This document shows positions 18,046 through 26,823 of a stretch of DNA of 64,000 nucleotides, piece after piece (within the stretch, counting starts at the first letter, position 1; each line of letters begins with the position of its first letter). Both the position numbers and the translations under genes were made by a program. The stretch covers positions 59,028 through 123,027 of the forward strand of contig NZ_JBGQOM010000014.1 in assembly GCF_052119645.1 (NCBI RefSeq), written 5' to 3'. The notes under the pieces are model-generated. The model had not been told where the DNA came from. It did not search any database and saw only the letters and a list, made by a program, of their open reading frames with translations. The stretch is from Paraglaciecola sp030730205 (GTDB taxonomy: Bacteria; Pseudomonadota; Gammaproteobacteria; Enterobacterales; Alteromonadaceae).

Positions 18046-19362
18046 ATGGGAACGCAATCTCGAATTTGTTTAATAGTATTGGTCTGTTACTCATTACTTT
18101 TTGCTTGCTCAAATCAAGGTGTTACTTTATCCAGAGCAAACCAGCAAGAGATCTCAATCAAACAAATTGAACTCGTTAACTCGTCAAATAGAGCTCCGTG
18201 GAAATTAGCCCTCGTAGCTAACGAACAACAGTTGTTAGTCGATGAACTACCTGCTCAATTCGCTAATGGCAAGGTTATGTTAGATTTAGCTGCTTATTTA
18301 AAAGAAAATGATGCACTACAACTTCACTTCAATGAGGCTTGGTCTTCTGGCACATATTTCACTAATGGCAGTCTAGACTTAAGGGATTATAGACAAGAAG
18401 GTACCCTGGAATTTGATCTTAAAATTGATCAAATCGAAAAAGGCAAACTTGATTTAATCGTCAATTGTGAAATGCATTGCACAAAAGCCTACCGACTGAG
18501 GGAGTGGGCACAAACACATCAGCAACAGGGTTGGCAGCATCTATCAATCGACCTTAGTTGCCTGATCGATGAAGCCGATGATCTTAGCCATGTTCGTCGC
18601 CCGTTTCAGCTAAGTACTGGTGGAGAAGGACAAATTGCATTTGCCAATGTCAGGTTCAAGGCACAGGGTCACAGTAATATGCCATGCCCAAGTGCAATAG
18701 AGCTGGCAACCACCCCCAGTACCTTAAATGAATATTGGTCAGTTGAATGGTGGCTACCACGTCACAACCAAAAAGTGGCACAAGCCAAACAAGGTAGTGC
18801 TGAACTTATAATGATTGGAGATTCAATAACCCATGGTTGGGAAAATGAAGGCAAAGAGGTTTGGAACAAGTACTTTGCTGATATTAAAACGTTAAATTTA
18901 GGCTATAGCGGTGATCGTACCGAAAATGTAATGTGGCGCTTACAACACGGTGAGTTAGGTAACACTGACCCTGCGCTCGTCGTAATGATGATTGGTACCA
19001 ATAATACCGGTCACAGAATGGATTCCCCTCAAGCCATTGCCGCCGGTGTGACGAAAATTGTTGATGAGCTACAACAACAATTACCACAGGCTAAAATCCT
19101 GTTACTCGAAATATTTCCACGAGATGCAGAGCCTGATTCAGCAATGCGACTTAACAATCAAGTGGCGAGTGATTTAATCGCAGAATTAGCTAAAAAACGA
19201 GGCTTGCTGTTTGCTAACTTCAATGCCGATTTTTTAAGCGTAGATGGCACTTTAACAAAAGAAATGATGCCGGATCTCCTTCATCCCAAAGCGTTAGGAT
19301 ACGAGGTATGGGCCAAACAACTTAGGCCTTTTGTTGATCAGTATGTCCGGAAAAAAGAGTAA
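18046..19362 (+). CDS. Lipoprotein: N-terminal ExoP-like beta domain fused to an SGNH/GDSL esterase
   Basis: A 438-residue secreted lipoprotein with lipobox LLFAC (lipidated Cys about residue 21). Residues about 45-205 resemble the galactose-binding-like ExoP domain found at the end of some Alteromonadaceae glucosidases. Residues about 245-435 are an SGNH hydrolase with block I GDSITHGWE, block II around GYSGDRT, block III GTNNTGH and the catalytic Asp/His in DLLHP. The catalytic domain is close to PAF-acetylhydrolase-like esterases, so it likely removes acetyl groups from glycans at the cell surface. The domain pairing is inferred from sequence style; the substrate is unknown. Confidence 0.8.
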   Translation: MGTQSRICLIVLVCYSLLFACSNQGVTLSRANQQEISIKQIELVNSSNRAPWKLALVANEQQLLVDELPAQFANGKVMLDLAAYLKENDALQLHFNEAWSSGTYFTNGSLDLRDYRQEGTLEFDLKIDQIEKGKLDLIVNCEMHCTKAYRLREWAQTHQQQGWQHLSIDLSCLIDEADDLSHVRRPFQLSTGGEGQIAFANVRFKAQGHSNMPCPSAIELATTPSTLNEYWSVEWWLPRHNQKVAQAKQGSAELIMIGDSITHGWENEGKEVWNKYFADIKTLNLGYSGDRTENVMWRLQHGELGNTDPALVVMMIGTNNTGHRMDSPQAIAAGVTKIVDELQQQLPQAKILLLEIFPRDAEPDSAMRLNNQVASDLIAELAKKRGLLFANFNADFLSVDGTLTKEMMPDLLHPKALGYEVWAKQLRPFVDQYVRKKE

Positions 19363-19398
19363 AGTCTGCTCACCACTTCATGCAAGCGGCGGTGATGC

Positions 19399-20154
19399 TT
19401 ACATTGTTCTACAGAACACTTGTTTAGCAGGCGTACGTATCGGGTTATCTGCTAATCCTCGGTACAAGGTAAGAAAGACTTTCGCAAAGTGCTTTGGCCG
19501 AGTTTGCACTAAACAATGTGGGCCTCTGATTTTTTGCTCAGCATGTTGGCTAAAAACCCGTTTGATAGCTGCTGACGCCTCACAACTGACTAGTCTGTCT
19601 TGTTTAGCGGTAACGATCAAACAGGGCACATCCATGATTAAATTTGGTTGTGGTAGTTGATGTATTAACCTCAGTCTATTTTTTAAAAATGCCCCAGGCA
19701 ATGCCGTTAAATTATGGATAAAGGGATTCGTCAGTTTATTTTTTAGCAACAGTTTCATTGCTAAACCACCAACCAAAACTTTAGCCAGAAATGTTGTGTT
19801 CAATAAACGCAGCGGCATAAAGCGAGCGAATGATAGTAAACGTGAGGGTTGGGTAATAAAACTTGCGCCAAAGACAACGTAGACAAATTTCTTGGGTGCT
19901 AAGCGGCATAATTCATAGGCGGTTCGGCCAGAAAAAGACTCTGCTAAAATCACATAACGTTTATCGCTTAGCGTGGCTAAAACGTGATTCGCAATTTCAC
20001 TGTGATCCGTAAATAACGCCTCAGGGAGAGGTGCGAGTTGTACCTTAATATTACTGGGTAATACATCAAGTAAGGGGGCATACAATTTCCCTGAGCCGTC
20101 GATGCCAGGCAATAATAACAACGTCGGGGCCTCATATGAGATATGATTTTTCAA
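19399..20154 (-). CDS. Alpha/beta-fold hydrolase
   Basis: A 251-residue hydrolase. It starts with the oxyanion strand LLLLPGIDGSG, has the nucleophile elbow ESFSG near residue 73 (Ser nucleophile), an Asp in TAKQDRLV and a late His in GPHCLVQ, giving a complete triad. There is no signal peptide, so it is probably cytoplasmic. It converges with the lipoprotein esterase and shows no operon partner. Substrate unknown; esterase or thioesterase is possible. Confidence 0.82.
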   Translation of the reverse strand: MKNHISYEAPTLLLLPGIDGSGKLYAPLLDVLPSNIKVQLAPLPEALFTDHSEIANHVLATLSDKRYVILAESFSGRTAYELCRLAPKKFVYVVFGASFITQPSRLLSFARFMPLRLLNTTFLAKVLVGGLAMKLLLKNKLTNPFIHNLTALPGAFLKNRLRLIHQLPQPNLIMDVPCLIVTAKQDRLVSCEASAAIKRVFSQHAEQKIRGPHCLVQTRPKHFAKVFLTLYRGLADNPIRTPAKQVFCRTM

Positions 20155-20308
20155 TGACTTTAATCGTCCTTTTACAGCAAGTTTTTTCTTCCATGGATCT
20201 TATTAATAAGTAGATACAAGAGAAACGATAAGGATGGAAAAGTATCCCTTTCGCAGCAGTTTAATCAAGTCATTTTTCTGTAAAACTAGCTTATTGTGCT
20301 GGATCTTT

Positions 20309-20322
20309 TTGATTTGGATCAA
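20309..20322. promoter_or_regulatory. Perfect FNR/Anr box upstream of the Usp gene
   Basis: TTGATTTGGATCAA matches the FNR consensus TTGAT-N4-ATCAA at every defined position and lies 104 bp upstream of the Usp start at 20426. Oxygen-responsive activation of this gene is inferred. Confidence 0.85.
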
Positions 20323-20425
20323 AATCTTTTGGCCAATAAGGTATCTAATAAGATAACGGTACAATAAATAGGCTAATCTATCTATTGGTATGCTTGTTTA
20401 ACAAACCATCACGGTGAGGTATTAC

Positions 20426-20848
20426 ATGAGTTATTATTCAAACATTCTTGTTGCAGTCGATATTTTTGCCCAAAGTAATGTGGTCATTGAAAAAGCATTA
20501 AATATTGCAAAGTCCCCTAAAAACCTAAGTATTATCTATGTCACCGTGCCAATGGTTAACTATCAACCTTTTGGTATGGCGTATGAAGGTGATTTTTTTA
20601 ATGATCTGTGTTTACAGAGCAAAGAAAAATTAAAAGAAATTGCTCAGACTTATGCTATTCCTACTGCGCAAATATATAGTCCTGTGGGTAATCCAGCCGA
20701 TGAAATACATACTATTGCACAAGACATTAATGCTGATCTTATTGTGATGGGTACGCATGGTCGCAGCGGTTTAAAATTGCTTTTAGGCTCAACTGCCAAC
20801 GGCGTGTTACATGGTGTTAAATGCGATGTACTTGCCGTAAAAGTGTAG
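20426..20848 (+). CDS. Universal stress protein, UspA-type single domain
   Basis: A 140-residue Usp protein with the ATP-binding loop GTHGRSGLKLLLGST (G-2x-G-9x-G-S), so probably an ATP-binding Usp. The frame is open from a GTG at 20414, but that GTG lies inside the ribosome site GGTGAGG, which is correctly spaced for the ATG at 20426. A perfect FNR box lies upstream. glgC follows 117 bp downstream on the same strand. Likely role: survival under oxygen limitation, as for Anr-controlled Usp proteins of Pseudomonas. Confidence 0.93.
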   Translation: MSYYSNILVAVDIFAQSNVVIEKALNIAKSPKNLSIIYVTVPMVNYQPFGMAYEGDFFNDLCLQSKEKLKEIAQTYAIPTAQIYSPVGNPADEIHTIAQDINADLIVMGTHGRSGLKLLLGSTANGVLHGVKCDVLAVKV

Positions 20849-20965
20849 GTGTTTAATGGTCATATCGGCTTGAATGCTGACAGCTAATATGGCGATAAAC
20901 GCCCTGTTATTAACAACTCGCCTATTGAGAAGTCAGGTGCCTAGCAACGCTTTCGAGGGCTTAAA

Positions 20966-22276
20966 ATGGTTTCTTCAAATACACGATATGTTAGCCAACT
21001 TACCAGAAACACATTGGCTTTGATTCTCGCTGGAGGCAAGGGCAGTCGTCTGTTCGAACTGACGCAATCTCAAGCCAAACCTGCCTTACATTTTGGTGGT
21101 AAATTTCGAGTAATTGACTTTCCACTGTCTAATTGTGTCAATTCTGGTATCAAACAAATTGGCGTGATGACCCAATACAAAGCGCATTCACTGATTCGTC
21201 ATTTAGCCTGTGGTTGGGGGCATATGAATCGTGATCTGGGTGAATTTGTTGAATTGTTGCCCGCCACACAACAACAGTCTGAGCATTGGTACGAAGGCAC
21301 AGCTAACGCTTTATATCAAAATATTGAATTTATTCGTGAGCATAATCCTAAACAGGTTTTGGTGCTCTCTGGAGATCACGTATATAAAATGGATTATGCG
21401 GATATGTTGGCTCAACATGTCCAAACTGGCGCAGATTTGACCGTTTCATGTATTGAGGTTCCAATCGAAGCTGCCGCCGGGGCCTTTGGTGTGATGTGCG
21501 TTAATAAGGGTAACCGCATCCTGAAATTCCAAGAAAAACCTGAGCATCCCTGTACGTTAGATGAACGAGCAGGCTACACCTTAGCGTCTATGGGAAATTA
21601 TGTATTTAACACGGAGTTTCTGATTGAACAGCTACTCAAAGATGCAAGCAATCCCGATTCAGAACATGACTTTGGTAAAGACATTATTCCGGCATCTATC
21701 GACAACAACAAGGTCTTAGCATTTCGGTTTCATGATATTGAAAACCATCAACAGCCTTATTGGCGAGATGTAGGTACCATTGATTCATTTTATGCCGCAA
21801 ATATGGATTTAATTGCCGTAACACCGCAACTTAATATATACGATGATGGTTGGCCTATTTGGACTCATCAAAAGCAATCACCACCAGCAAAGTTTATTTT
21901 TAATCAGCCAACTAGGCGAGGATTTGCGGTAGATTCCACCGTATCAGGTGGATGTATTATTTCTGGCGCAATGATAGAACGTTCATTACTTTTTTCTGAT
22001 GTACACGTGCATTCTTACAGTCATATTGAAGAATCTGTCATTATGCCTAAAGTCAATATTGCCAGACATGTCAAAATTAAACACGCCATCATTGATTCTG
22101 GCTGCAATATTCCTAGTGGTATGGAAATAGGTATTGACCGAGATGCTGACATTCAACGAGGGTTTCGCATCAGCCAAGAAGGAGTCGTTCTGGTTACACA
22201 AGGTATGTTAGATGCCTTAGAAATAGATAACTCGATAAGCCACAAAGTAAAAATAAACAGTCCTGTCAGCGTTTAA
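20966..22276 (+). CDS. glgC: Glucose-1-phosphate adenylyltransferase (ADP-glucose pyrophosphorylase)
   Basis: A 436-residue GlgC that makes ADP-glucose from glucose-1-phosphate and ATP, the committed step of glycogen synthesis. It has the nucleotidyltransferase motif LALILAGGKGSRL at about residue 17, an N-terminal Arg/Lys-rich allosteric region and a C-terminal left-handed beta-helix with hexapeptide-like repeats. GAGGG lies six bases before the ATG. No glgA, glgB or glgP is nearby. Placement after an FNR-boxed Usp gene suggests carbon storage under low oxygen, by inference. Confidence 0.95.
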   Translation: MVSSNTRYVSQLTRNTLALILAGGKGSRLFELTQSQAKPALHFGGKFRVIDFPLSNCVNSGIKQIGVMTQYKAHSLIRHLACGWGHMNRDLGEFVELLPATQQQSEHWYEGTANALYQNIEFIREHNPKQVLVLSGDHVYKMDYADMLAQHVQTGADLTVSCIEVPIEAAAGAFGVMCVNKGNRILKFQEKPEHPCTLDERAGYTLASMGNYVFNTEFLIEQLLKDASNPDSEHDFGKDIIPASIDNNKVLAFRFHDIENHQQPYWRDVGTIDSFYAANMDLIAVTPQLNIYDDGWPIWTHQKQSPPAKFIFNQPTRRGFAVDSTVSGGCIISGAMIERSLLFSDVHVHSYSHIEESVIMPKVNIARHVKIKHAIIDSGCNIPSGMEIGIDRDADIQRGFRISQEGVVLVTQGMLDALEIDNSISHKVKINSPVSV

Positions 22277-22360
22277 ATCAGAGGACTTTGTGGCAAAAAA
22301 CATCAACACCTGAGCTAATCGCCTGAGTTACGTCTCAAGCATTTAATGCTTTGCATAGCG

Positions 22361-22394
22361 GGGCGAGTAAACATAAAGTGGTTTGCTCGCCCCA
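22361..22394. terminator. Strong bidirectional hairpin between glgC and pobA
   Basis: GGGGCGAGTAAAC pairs with GTTTGCTCGCCCC (13 bp, one G-U) around an 8-nt loop, centred between two convergent genes. Neither side has a good T-run, so it is a probable transcript-end hairpin and not a textbook terminator. Confidence 0.6.
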
Positions 22395-22414
22395 GACAAT
22401 CGCTTTCTATCAAA

Positions 22415-23629
22415 TTAAATTTCTGGATAAGGCAAACCAACATATTGCTCGGCAATGACCTTTTGACCCGCTTTGCTATTGAGATAAAAATCTAATTCAG
22501 ATTTCATAAAACGTTCAAAGGTCTTTTGATCCATATTGTTTGCCTTTCCCGCATCATCTTTAAAGTCATGCAGCATATTACTCATCCACCATGAAAAGCG
22601 CTCTGCTTGCCATACGCGACTTAGGGCTAATTCTGAATATCGTTGACTGGCGTTTGCTTGATTTTCGTTATATTCCTTGTTGAGTAGGCGATACAATATC
22701 GCCACGTCCGAGGCGGCCAAGTTTAAACCTTTGGCCCCAGTGGGCGGGACGATGTGCGCCGCGTCACCCACTAAAAATAACTTACCCAGTTGCATTGGCT
22801 CACAGACAAAACTGCGCAGGGGAGCGATACTTTTTTCTATACTCGGTCCGGTTACCAAACTGGCGGCAGATTCCGGTGGTAAACGCAATTTCAATTCATC
22901 CCAAAAACGTTGATCATCCCATTGTTCTACTTTGTCAGACAGTGGTACTTGTAGGTAATAGCGTGAACGAGTTGATGAACGCATACTGGCTAAAGCAAAT
23001 CCGCGCTCGGTTTTGCAGTAAATCAATTCATCTGCAACGGGTGGGGTATCACTCAATACGCCAAGCCATCCAAAGGGATAGACTCGTTCAAATTCTTCGC
23101 GTTTATCTGCAGGTATACTTTGACGTGATACGCCATGAAAACCGTCACAACCCGCAATATAATCACACTCAAGTTTATAGCTCACACCGTCTTGTTCAAA
23201 TGTCACACAAGGATGTGCTGTTTCGATGCCGTGCAAGGTAACATTAGATGAGCTGTAATAAGTGCTTAATCCTGAGGTTTGGCGTGCGGCCATTAAGTCA
23301 CGGGTTACTTCGGTTTGACCGTAACACATGACGGTTTTACCTTCTGTTAGTTCATGCAGGTCGATGCGATAAGCTTTACCGTAATAGCTAATGGCAAAAC
23401 CATCATGCACATGGCCTTCTTCATCCATACGCTGATACACATCAGCCTCATGAAGCAGATCCACTAAGCCTTGCTCTAAGATCCCAGCGCGAATACGGCC
23501 AAGAATATAATCAGCAGCGACCCGTTCGATAATAATATTGTCGATGCCTTGCTTAGCCAATAACTGACCTAACAACAAACCTGAGGGGCCCGCCCCAATA
23601 ATGGCAACGTTAGTTTTGATTGATTGCAT
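22415..23629 (-). CDS. pobA: 4-hydroxybenzoate 3-monooxygenase PobA
   Basis: A 404-residue FAD monooxygenase converting 4-hydroxybenzoate to protocatechuate with NADPH and O2. FAD motifs are IIGAGPSGLLLGQLL at the N terminus and GDAAHIVPPTGAKGLNLAASD near residue 290, with the aromatic hydroxylase segment GCDGFHGVSR near 160. Length is normal. It supplies the protocatechuate used by the ligABC cluster 5 kb away. It is divergent from an AraC-type regulator, with a palindrome between them. Confidence 0.95.
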   Translation of the reverse strand: MQSIKTNVAIIGAGPSGLLLGQLLAKQGIDNIIIERVAADYILGRIRAGILEQGLVDLLHEADVYQRMDEEGHVHDGFAISYYGKAYRIDLHELTEGKTVMCYGQTEVTRDLMAARQTSGLSTYYSSSNVTLHGIETAHPCVTFEQDGVSYKLECDYIAGCDGFHGVSRQSIPADKREEFERVYPFGWLGVLSDTPPVADELIYCKTERGFALASMRSSTRSRYYLQVPLSDKVEQWDDQRFWDELKLRLPPESAASLVTGPSIEKSIAPLRSFVCEPMQLGKLFLVGDAAHIVPPTGAKGLNLAASDVAILYRLLNKEYNENQANASQRYSELALSRVWQAERFSWWMSNMLHDFKDDAGKANNMDQKTFERFMKSELDFYLNSKAGQKVIAEQYVGLPYPEI

Positions 23630-23650
23630 TTTTTATCCAACTCGTTTTAT

Positions 23651-23660
23651 AACCTAGGTT
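23651..23660. promoter_or_regulatory. Palindrome AACCTAGGTT between pobA and its regulator
   Basis: A 10-bp perfect palindrome in the 137-bp divergent intergenic region, 22 bp upstream of the pobA ATG. A possible operator for the AraC-type regulator, or part of a promoter. Short palindromes occur by chance, so confidence is low. Confidence 0.35.
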
Positions 23661-23766
23661 TATCATGCTTTTTTTATCGACAACTATTAATTCACATACG
23701 CGTTAACTTATTGTACTTTTGCGTCATATTAAGCATGGGTAGAAAATGAGGTTAAGGGTAAAGTTA

Positions 23767-24651
23767 ATGAATAAAAGTCCTATTCCTTTTTACGATCTGT
23801 ATGGCGAGGCCTTTATTCGCCAAGAGCCAAATTTAGTGCATGTAGAGGATATTGCCTATCGCAGTCGCGGTTTAGGCTGGGAAATTGCACCTCATCGGCA
23901 CAATCGCCTTTCCCAAGTGGTCGTGGTCTTTGACAATCATTGGTCGGTGGATCTTGACGATACTTCCCATCAACTCAGTGGCAATTGGTTGGTGTTGATC
24001 CCTGCAGGAGTTGTACATAGTTTTCATTTTGCGCCAAATACTCAAGGTTTTGTGCTCTCAATCAACGATGCATTAGTAAGTGGTAAGCAAGGAGACGAGA
24101 CGCAGCCTCTTGCAGATTTAGTTTGGCAAGCACAAGCAGTTCAATTTAAAGATCAACAGCAGATAAAGCGTTTTTGTACTTACATTAATTTGCTACAACA
24201 TGAGTTAAACGCGGATGAATTGGCGCAAAATATGGCAGTTTCCCAATTGGTGCAATTAATCTTACTCACCATACTGCGTCAACAACGATTAGAGGCTATG
24301 AAGGTCAGCAGTGTGAGTCGCGAGTCTACAGTGTTACTCAATTTTCGGGCCTTAATAGAGCAACATTATAATCAACATCTAGCGGTAAAAGACTACGCTG
24401 CGCGTTTACACATTTCAGTTTCAAAACTCAATCGTTTGTGCCAAACATTACTGAATAACTCTCCTAAAGCCATTATTCACCAACGCTTAGTGATTGAAGC
24501 AAAGCGCCGTTTGATCTACACCAAACAAAGCGTGGAAGAGATAGCAGAAGAGTTGGGGTTTAGTGATCCTGCGTATTTTAGTCGATTTTTTAAACAATTG
24601 GTGGGCACCACTGCAGGGTGTTTTCGCCAACAGGGTAATATCAACGAATAA
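23767..24651 (+). CDS. pobR: AraC-family activator of pobA (PobR/PobC-like)
   Basis: About 294 residues with an N-terminal cupin-type effector domain (HRHNRLSQVVVV, then LIPAGVVHSFHF) and two C-terminal AraC HTH motifs (the second: VEEIAEELGFSDPAYFSRFFKQ). The start at 23767 has AAGGG upstream; the frame is open seven codons earlier without a ribosome site. Its divergence from pobA and the domain type fit an activator responding to 4-hydroxybenzoate. Symbol by context. Confidence 0.82.
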   Translation: MNKSPIPFYDLYGEAFIRQEPNLVHVEDIAYRSRGLGWEIAPHRHNRLSQVVVVFDNHWSVDLDDTSHQLSGNWLVLIPAGVVHSFHFAPNTQGFVLSINDALVSGKQGDETQPLADLVWQAQAVQFKDQQQIKRFCTYINLLQHELNADELAQNMAVSQLVQLILLTILRQQRLEAMKVSSVSRESTVLLNFRALIEQHYNQHLAVKDYAARLHISVSKLNRLCQTLLNNSPKAIIHQRLVIEAKRRLIYTKQSVEEIAEELGFSDPAYFSRFFKQLVGTTAGCFRQQGNINE

Positions 24652-24709
24652 GTGACGTGTTGATATTTACAAGAATTGAGCAAAGCTAAACAACGAGATA
24701 GCCTGCGGT

Positions 24710-24982
24710 TTACTGCTTATTGTCGGCGCTGGTTTGCACTTTGTTACTGTGCTTTTGAGCAATGACGTCTTGAATAATCGCATACACATTATAAATAGTT
24801 AACGCAAAGCAGATCACCGCGATAAATGCAGTAGACAAAAATAGCACGACCATATACCCATAGGTGTAGTAGGCAAAAGCGGCGCAGATTAGGCCGATGA
24901 AAAACTCAATAAAACCTGCTTCGATGTTAGTTTTAATATTGGTCTTTATTGGCTGCGCGTAGTGATTAATTTTAACCGACAT
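24710..24982 (-). CDS. Small membrane protein, unknown
   Basis: A 90-residue protein with two membrane helices (about residues 24-41 and 44-68) and a polar C terminus. A strong AAGGAG site sits nine bases before the ATG, so it is very probably expressed. No family recognised. It converges with the pobA regulator gene. Confidence 0.7.
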   Translation of the reverse strand: MSVKINHYAQPIKTNIKTNIEAGFIEFFIGLICAAFAYYTYGYMVVLFLSTAFIAVICFALTIYNVYAIIQDVIAQKHSNKVQTSADNKQ

Positions 24983-25169
24983 TTCTTTCTCCTTACTTCG
25001 ACGGTGTACCCAAGGTAACAGAACTAAGCCTTACATCGATTGACTACTTCAAAATTTACATTGTCTATGATGACACTTCGGTGTTTTAGCACAGTTTTTA
25101 AGCTGGTGTACAGGTTAATATTGCTCCCTAAACTCAGTGTCGTTTTTCAGTTTACTTGGGGTATTTGTA

Positions 25170-25625
25170 CTAATGACTTCGATGAAGTTCTAGTAAGGCA
25201 GGTATAACCACTTGGCAAAACGAAATATCACAGTGCTCTTTAACCCAAGGCAAAATGCGATTATGGGCCGAATGAAATAAACGTGCGCTACTGGAAGTAT
25301 GGAACCAAATCAGTAGACATAAGTTAAGAAACAACATGATGACAAATACAACTTTAAATGATGTTTTTTGGGTTTTGTGACGTAAGGTGTGTTGCGCAAT
25401 AATTGAACCTGGCCAGCCCGCGAGCAGTGACGAAATATGTAAATTTTTCTCTGGTACTCGCCATGTCCCTTTAGTCGCGGCTCTTTTATCTTTTGCATAA
25501 AGAAAATACGACACCACACTAGCGAACAAATATACAACACAAAGTAATAGCGGCGTATAGCCGTTCCAAAAGGAATACATCAAACCAATTGATAAAAGTA
25601 AAATTGGTGTGAACCATAACCTCAT
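25170..25625 (-). CDS. DUF1294 membrane protein
   Basis: A 151-residue protein with two N-terminal helices, the family core YAKDKRAATKGTWRVPE and the stretch LLAGWPGSIIAQHTLRHKTQKTSF, then a third helix. This is diagnostic of DUF1294; some members carry a cold-shock domain, absent here. Function unknown. A C-terminal hydrophilic tail contains two cysteines (HCDISFC). Confidence 0.85.
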   Translation of the reverse strand: MRLWFTPILLLSIGLMYSFWNGYTPLLLCVVYLFASVVSYFLYAKDKRAATKGTWRVPEKNLHISSLLAGWPGSIIAQHTLRHKTQKTSFKVVFVIMLFLNLCLLIWFHTSSSARLFHSAHNRILPWVKEHCDISFCQVVIPALLELHRSH

Positions 25626-26015
25626 GCATCGTCCTCACATTTTGTTATTCAGCCATTTCTTGGCCACTTGTTTATTGTATAGGATGTCCACGTGACCCGC
25701 GACCTTCAATTTACGCCGCGTAGCAAGGCTTTTTTTCTTGCTTGCTAAGCCTAATTACAGGATCTGCTCATCAATTTTGCTTACCTTTTGTACAAGCGCT
25801 AGGACGATTGGGCTTAAATTAGTAAATTTGAGCTGTAATAGGTTTCAGCGCATTATAATTGCCTGTACATTAGTCGCTCACTCGCGAAATTTAATAGCTT
25901 TTGACGGCTAGAAGCTGGTGTCTACCTAACAAGCTGAGCTTTTATTAGTCAGCTAAAAGTAGGAGCAACGCTTTGCAGCAAAGCTGCGATTTTTGTAAAA
26001 CAATGGAAGTATTTT
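25626..26015. other. Intergenic region with a REP-like element
   Basis: No gene was found in this 390-bp gap. It holds a REP-like hairpin near 25960-26000 and several short palindromic stretches; the rest is not recognisable. Confidence 0.6.
25960..26000 (+). repeat. REP-like hairpin element
   Basis: The segment GTAGGAGC followed by a GCTTTGC-AGCAAAGC hairpin and GCGATTTTT resembles the GTAGGAGCGAC...GTCGCGA palindromic repeats scattered in many gammaproteobacterial intergenic regions. Only one copy was noticed here, so the call rests on family resemblance. Confidence 0.45.
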
Positions 26016-26792
26016 ATGCAGGAAGTTAAATCGAAAGCTTGGCGATATTTGGCAAAATCAGGATATTGCGCTCGTGGTGTTGTTTATTTCATGATTGGCA
26101 GTTTAGCCTTGATGGTTGCGCTCGGGATTGGGGGTAAAAAAACCGATACCAAAGGGGCTATCTCCACCTTGCTAGAACAACCTTTTGGCTGGTTTTTGCT
26201 TATTACACTGATAATGGGACTAATCGGCTACGTGGCTTGGCGTTTTTATCAAGCAATAAAAGATACCGATAATCATGGAACCAATTTTAAAGGCTTGTTT
26301 ATCCGACTTGGCCTTATTGGTAGTGGTCTCTCTTATACCTTTTTAAGTTACTGGTCGATTAAAGTCGCCTTAGGCATCGTGTCTTCCTCTGAGGATCAAA
26401 AGCCATTGGGAAGTTGGCTGAGTGCTGATTATGCACAAACCGCACTCCTTGCTATGACCATAGTGGTCGTCATTGTTGGGATTGCCCATCTAATCAAAGC
26501 GTGGAAGGCGAAGTTTGATGACTACATGGATATACCATCTCAACAGCGAGTTTGGATCATGCCGTTATGCCGGTCAGGCTTGATTGCTAGGGGCGTTGCG
26601 TGGTTGATCTTGGCGCTGTTGTTGTATCAATCAGCTATGGTAACAAAAGAGAATGATATTAAAGGTATGCAAGATGTCCTGCAGAGTGTGTCTGAAAATT
26701 ACGCAGGCGCGTGGTTACTGGGAGGCATGGCACTTGGCCTAATGGCGTTTGGCTTATACAGTTTGCTTGAGGCGCTTTATCGTCGAATTTAA
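26016..26792 (+). CDS. DUF1206 membrane protein
   Basis: A 258-residue membrane protein built of three internal two-helix repeats, each opening with a motif like LAKSGYCARGVVYFMIG (also LIRLGLIGSGLSYTF and LCRSGLIARGVAWLI). This is the DUF1206 architecture. Function unknown; it stands alone. Confidence 0.85.
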   Translation: MQEVKSKAWRYLAKSGYCARGVVYFMIGSLALMVALGIGGKKTDTKGAISTLLEQPFGWFLLITLIMGLIGYVAWRFYQAIKDTDNHGTNFKGLFIRLGLIGSGLSYTFLSYWSIKVALGIVSSSEDQKPLGSWLSADYAQTALLAMTIVVVIVGIAHLIKAWKAKFDDYMDIPSQQRVWIMPLCRSGLIARGVAWLILALLLYQSAMVTKENDIKGMQDVLQSVSENYAGAWLLGGMALGLMAFGLYSLLEALYRRI

Positions 26793-26823
26793 TATTCAAT
26801 TTACTTACTCTGTCACTTAAGGT

